Assembly: GCA_000831005.1 (NCBI GenBank)
Contig: CP007152.1
Location: 2,666,001-2,730,000, forward strand
Direction of reading: 5' to 3'
DNA from: Marinobacter salarius
GTDB lineage: Bacteria > Pseudomonadota > Gammaproteobacteria > Pseudomonadales > Oleiphilaceae
DNA length: 64,000 nucleotides
This document shows positions 61,162 through 64,000 of this stretch, in pieces. The position numbers and the translations under genes were made by a program. The notes below the pieces were generated by a model. It made no database searches, was not told where the DNA came from, and saw only the letters and a list, made by a program, of their open reading frames with translations. Each line of letters begins with the position of its first letter. Position 1 is the first letter of the stretch.

Positions 61162-62167
61162 CCACGCTGGTGGAACGGGTATGGTACAGCGGTAGGCGCC
61201 CCCTGTGGCCGTTGTATCCGCTGGTCTGGCTCTACCGCACCATTTCTGAAAACCGTCGCCGCCGGGCCTGGCAGGCGATGAACGAACGCATTCCGGTTCC
61301 CGTGGTGGTGGTGGGCAATATCACCGCCGGGGGCACAGGAAAATCCCCGCTGACTGCCGCTCTCACCAGTCTGCTGAAGGACCAGGGTTGGCAGCCAGTG
61401 ATCCTGAGCCGTGGCTACGGTGGCAAGTCTGATCGCTATCCGCTGTTGGTCAACGCTGACACCGACGCAGGATCGCCGGTGACGAGCCGGTAATGCTGGC
61501 CGCGCAATCGGGATGCCCGGTTGTGGTGGACCCGGATCGCAGACGGGGTGCCCTATGGGCACTGGAGCAAGGGCTGGGTACCATTCTGGTGTGCGACGAC
61601 GGGCTCCAGCATTATCGGCTTCCCCGGGATATTGAACTGGCCGTTTTCGATGCGGCCCGTGGTGTCGGCAACGGCGCCCTGATTCCAGTGGGGCCGTTGC
61701 GTGAACCTCTGGCGCGGCTGGAATCCGTCGACTTCGTGATCACCAATGGCGGCCATCTCGACGAGCTCGAGCATGAGCGCCAGTTCACCATGACCCTGGC
61801 CCCTACTGAGCTGCGCAACCTTGTGACCGGGGAAGTGCTGTCTCCGGAATGCCTGGAAGGCCGGCGCGTGAGGGCAGTGGCAGGGATCGGTAATCCCAGC
61901 CGATTTTTCGATACACTGATGGCGCTGGGGGCCCAGGTCAGGCCTCTTGCCTTGCCGGACCATCATCGTTTTACGCCCGCCGACCTGCACTCCGAAGACG
62001 GCGAATGGCTGGTGATGACCGCTAAGGATGCGGTCAAGTGCCGCGGGATCGCCCCTGACAACACCTGGGTCCTGTCTGTCACGGCCAGCCTCCCCGAGGT
62101 GTTTTCCGAGGCGTTCGTGGCCCGCGTCAATGACTGCAACCAATCGCTGGATACAATGACATTGTGA
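61158..62167 (+). CDS. lpxK: Tetraacyldisaccharide 4'-kinase LpxK (one frameshift)
   Basis: Inner-membrane kinase that phosphorylates the 4' position of the lipid A disaccharide. The 336-residue protein has Walker [49 protein letters not shown] and the PVGPLREPL block. One base is lost near 61477; repair gives [20 protein letters not shown]. It follows msbA directly with a four-base overlap, a standard lipid A pair. Confidence 0.95.
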
Positions 62168-62177
62168 GAACCGCACC

Positions 62178-62366
62178 ATGGATAAAAAACTGATGGCCCT
62201 GCTGGCCTGTCCGGTATGCAAAGGTGACCTGAAGCTGAACGACGCCAAAACCGAGCTTGTCTGCTATCAGGATGCGATGGCCTTTCCGGTTCGCGAGGGG
62301 ATACCGGTGATGCTCGCCACCGAAGCCCGGACTCTGACGACCGACGAGCGACTCCACAAACGCTGA
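62178..62366 (+). CDS. Trm112-family protein
   Basis: Small 62-residue protein of the Trm112/UPF0434 family: CPVCKGDL near the N-terminus (a CxxC zinc half-site), [20 protein letters not shown], and no second CxxC. Members support methyltransferases, but the bacterial partner is usually unknown. It lies between lpxK and kdsB in nearly all gammaproteobacteria and is probably in the same operon. Confidence 0.92.
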   Translation: MDKKLMALLACPVCKGDLKLNDAKTELVCYQDAMAFPVREGIPVMLATEARTLTTDERLHKR

Positions 62367-62378
62367 CAGGAAGCCCGT

Positions 62379-63176
62379 ATGTCCTACACCGTCGTTATCC
62401 CGGCACGTTATGCCTCTACTCGGCTGCCTGGCAAGCCATTGGCAGACATTGCCGGCAAGCCGATGATTGAGCACGTCTATGAGCGGGCGTGTGAAAGTCA
62501 GGCTGGTCGTGTGGTGATCGCCACGGATGACGAACGCATCAAGGCCGCCTGTGCCGCCTTCGGCGCGGAAGTAGTGATGACCTCCGCCAACCACGCCAGT
62601 GGTACGGACCGTCTTGAAGAGGTAGCTCGAAAACTGGGGTTTGGTTCGGACAACCGGGTTGTCAACGTTCAGGGTGATGAACCCTTGATCCCACCGGAAC
62701 TGATTGACCAGGTGGCCGCAAACCTCGAAGCTCACCCTGACGCAGCCATCGCCACCCTCTGCGAGCGGATTCCTGACGCCACCAGTGTGTTCAATCCCAA
62801 TGTTGTCAAAGTGGTTTTCGATAACCGGGGCATGGCCCACTACTTCAGCCGGGCGCCGATTCCCTGGGCCCGGGATGCGTGGCAGGACGGTGGCGACACC
62901 GCCGCGGCGCGGCCGCTACCGGAAGACAGCAATTACTATCGTCACATTGGCATCTACGGCTACCGCGTCAGCCTCCTGCGGAATTTCGTGACCTGGGCGC
63001 CAGCCCCGACCGAAGTCACTGAATCCCTGGAACAGCTGCGGGCACTCTACAATGGCGCCCGCATTCACGTCGAAGAAGCGTGCCGGATGCCACCCGCGGG
63101 CGTGGATACCGCCGAGGATCTAGAGCGTCTGCGGCAAATCATGATTACCAGACAAAAGGGGGCAGGACACCCATGA
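62379..63176 (+). CDS. kdsB: 3-deoxy-manno-octulosonate cytidylyltransferase
   Basis: Activates KDO as CMP-KDO for lipopolysaccharide inner core. The 265-residue protein has the nucleotide-binding start [20 protein letters not shown], the [16 protein letters not shown] motif, [17 protein letters not shown] segment [12 protein letters not shown], and the dimer loop [16 protein letters not shown]. Its stop overlaps the phosphatase start (ATGA). Confidence 0.97.
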   Translation: MSYTVVIPARYASTRLPGKPLADIAGKPMIEHVYERACESQAGRVVIATDDERIKAACAAFGAEVVMTSANHASGTDRLEEVARKLGFGSDNRVVNVQGDEPLIPPELIDQVAANLEAHPDAAIATLCERIPDATSVFNPNVVKVVFDNRGMAHYFSRAPIPWARDAWQDGGDTAAARPLPEDSNYYRHIGIYGYRVSLLRNFVTWAPAPTEVTESLEQLRALYNGARIHVEEACRMPPAGVDTAEDLERLRQIMITRQKGAGHP

Positions 63177-63652
63177 AGCCGGAAGTAAACGTACTGTTTG
63201 TCTGTCTTGGCAACATCTGCCGTTCGCCCAGCGCAGAAGGTGTCTTTCGCCAGGTGGTTCAGCAGTCCGGGTTCGAAAGTCGCATTGCCATCGATTCCTG
63301 CGGCACCGGCGACTGGCATGTGGGCAAGGCCCCGGACGGACGCGCCATGGCCGCTGCCGGCAAGCGCGGAATCGATATCAGTGATCTCCGGGCCCGCCAG
63401 TTCCAGGCGCCGGATCTGGACCGGTTCGATTACGTACTGGTGATGGACCGTCAGAATCTCGCGGACGTCAGGGATATCTGGCAGCAACATGGCGGGACCG
63501 AGCCGGCATTGTTTCTGGGGTTTGGTCGTTCTGATGAAGAGGAAGTGCCGGACCCATACTACGGTGGCGACCAGGGCTTCGAGCACGTACTTGACCTGAT
63601 TACCGAGGCCAGTGAAGGTCTTCTTGAGCATATCCGGGAGCGGCTGGTGTGA
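63173..63652 (+). CDS. Low molecular weight protein-tyrosine phosphatase
   Basis: A 159-residue phosphatase. The catalytic P-loop reads [14 protein letters not shown] (Cys and Arg), and the general-acid Asp is in [20 protein letters not shown] 63173 overlaps the kdsB stop; the longer in-frame start upstream lies inside kdsB. In Pseudomonas the orthologue sits between kdsB and murB, as here. The substrate, such as a polysaccharide tyrosine kinase, is not in the window. Confidence 0.94.
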   Translation: MKPEVNVLFVCLGNICRSPSAEGVFRQVVQQSGFESRIAIDSCGTGDWHVGKAPDGRAMAAAGKRGIDISDLRARQFQAPDLDRFDYVLVMDRQNLADVRDIWQQHGGTEPALFLGFGRSDEEEVPDPYYGGDQGFEHVLDLITEASEGLLEHIRERLV

Positions 63653-64000
63653 CCCGTTCCGGGGAGATCAGGGAGAACGTGTCCCTGGGGACGATGAACA
63701 GTCTTGGTATCGAGGCGAGGGCGCGGTATTTTGTGTCAGTCACCACTGTCGAGGCGCTCCGGAGAGCGCTGGCGTGGGCATCGGAAGCATCGGTTGAGCC
63801 GCTCCTGCTCGGAGGTGGCAGCAACCTGGTATTTGCAGGGGATTATCCGGGGCTGGTGATTCGCATCGCCATCGCACGCCGGTGCTGGGAGCAGGTTAGT
63901 GGCGACGAGGCGACACTGGTACTGGGCGCTGGTGAAAACTGGCACGAAAGTGTGTTGTACGCGGCTTCCTCCGGCTACAGAGGGATTGAAAATCTTGCGC
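63649..64000 (+). CDS. murB: UDP-N-acetylenolpyruvoylglucosamine reductase, partial (5' part)
   Basis: FAD-dependent peptidoglycan enzyme, cut by the right window edge after about 117 codons. Start GTG 63649 overlaps the phosphatase stop by four bases. The visible part has VSLGTMNSLGIEARARYFVS, the FAD motif LLLGGGSNLVF and GAGENWHESVLYAASSG, ending GIENLA. It continues off-window and shows no frame break here. Confidence 0.93.
   Translation, partial: MTRSGEIRENVSLGTMNSLGIEARARYFVSVTTVEALRRALAWASEASVEPLLLGGGSNLVFAGDYPGLVIRIAIARRCWEQVSGDEATLVLGAGENWHESVLYAASSGYRGIENLA

Overview
The window reads as an ordinary chromosome segment of a marine gammaproteobacterium, most likely Marinobacter or a close relative. 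This is inferred from gene content and order, not from a search. Gene order repeatedly matches Pseudomonas aeruginosa blocks: htpX-PA2829-aminotransferase-gpx-ospR-sagS, cspD-clpS-clpA-infA-bpt-aat-trxB, and PilZ-lolCD-DUF2062-comEC-exbBD-lpxK-Trm112-kdsB-ptp-murB. Coding density is high, GC is moderately high, and no gap between genes exceeds about 320 bases. I found no rRNA, tRNA, CRISPR array, prophage or insertion sequence.

Layout. 0.1-4.7 kb (+): a secretion or envelope set of C39 peptidase, beta-barrel, FadL-type barrel and MalM-like lipoprotein. The first two resemble FapD and FapF of the Pseudomonas functional-amyloid system. 4.7-8.1 kb: polysaccharide deacetylase, DnaJ-related protein, TetR regulator and ttcA. 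8.2-16.8 kb (-): a complete cbb3 cytochrome oxidase locus, ccoNOQP followed by ccoG, fixH, ccoI, ccoS and a TauE-like membrane protein, behind a well-placed ANR/FNR site. 17-21 kb: hydrolase, diguanylate cyclase, rlmM, monooxygenase-fold protein and tusA. 21-27 kb: dsbD, epmC, rhlB, pdxB and htpX. 27-33.5 kb: alaA, gpx and an OspR/OhrR regulator beside a SagS-like hybrid kinase. 33.5-41.3 kb: LysR regulator, then a tight minus-strand operon rluE-nudix-mnmA-hflD-purB-roxA-GNAT. 41.5-49 kb: cspD, clpS, clpA, a solute-binding protein, infA, bpt, aat and trxB, which together hold the bacterial N-degron machinery. 49-52 kb: aguA-aguB-moxR. 52-64 kb: PilZ protein, lolC-lolD, DUF2062, comEC, exbB-exbD, msbA, lpxK, Trm112, kdsB, a phosphatase and the start of murB.

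Sequence quality matters here. I can place 26 single-base indels (23 losses, 3 gains) that split otherwise intact conserved genes, including essential ones (lolC, lolD, msbA, lpxK). In every case restoring one base per site gives a full-length family member with a whole number of codons. I therefore treat these as sequencing or consensus errors and annotate each gene across its breaks.

The most interesting leads are the Fap-like module cut by the left window edge, the absence of lolE from an otherwise conserved lol locus, a 106-base inverted-repeat element between aat and trxB, and a MoxR ATPase without its usual partners coupled to agmatine catabolism.
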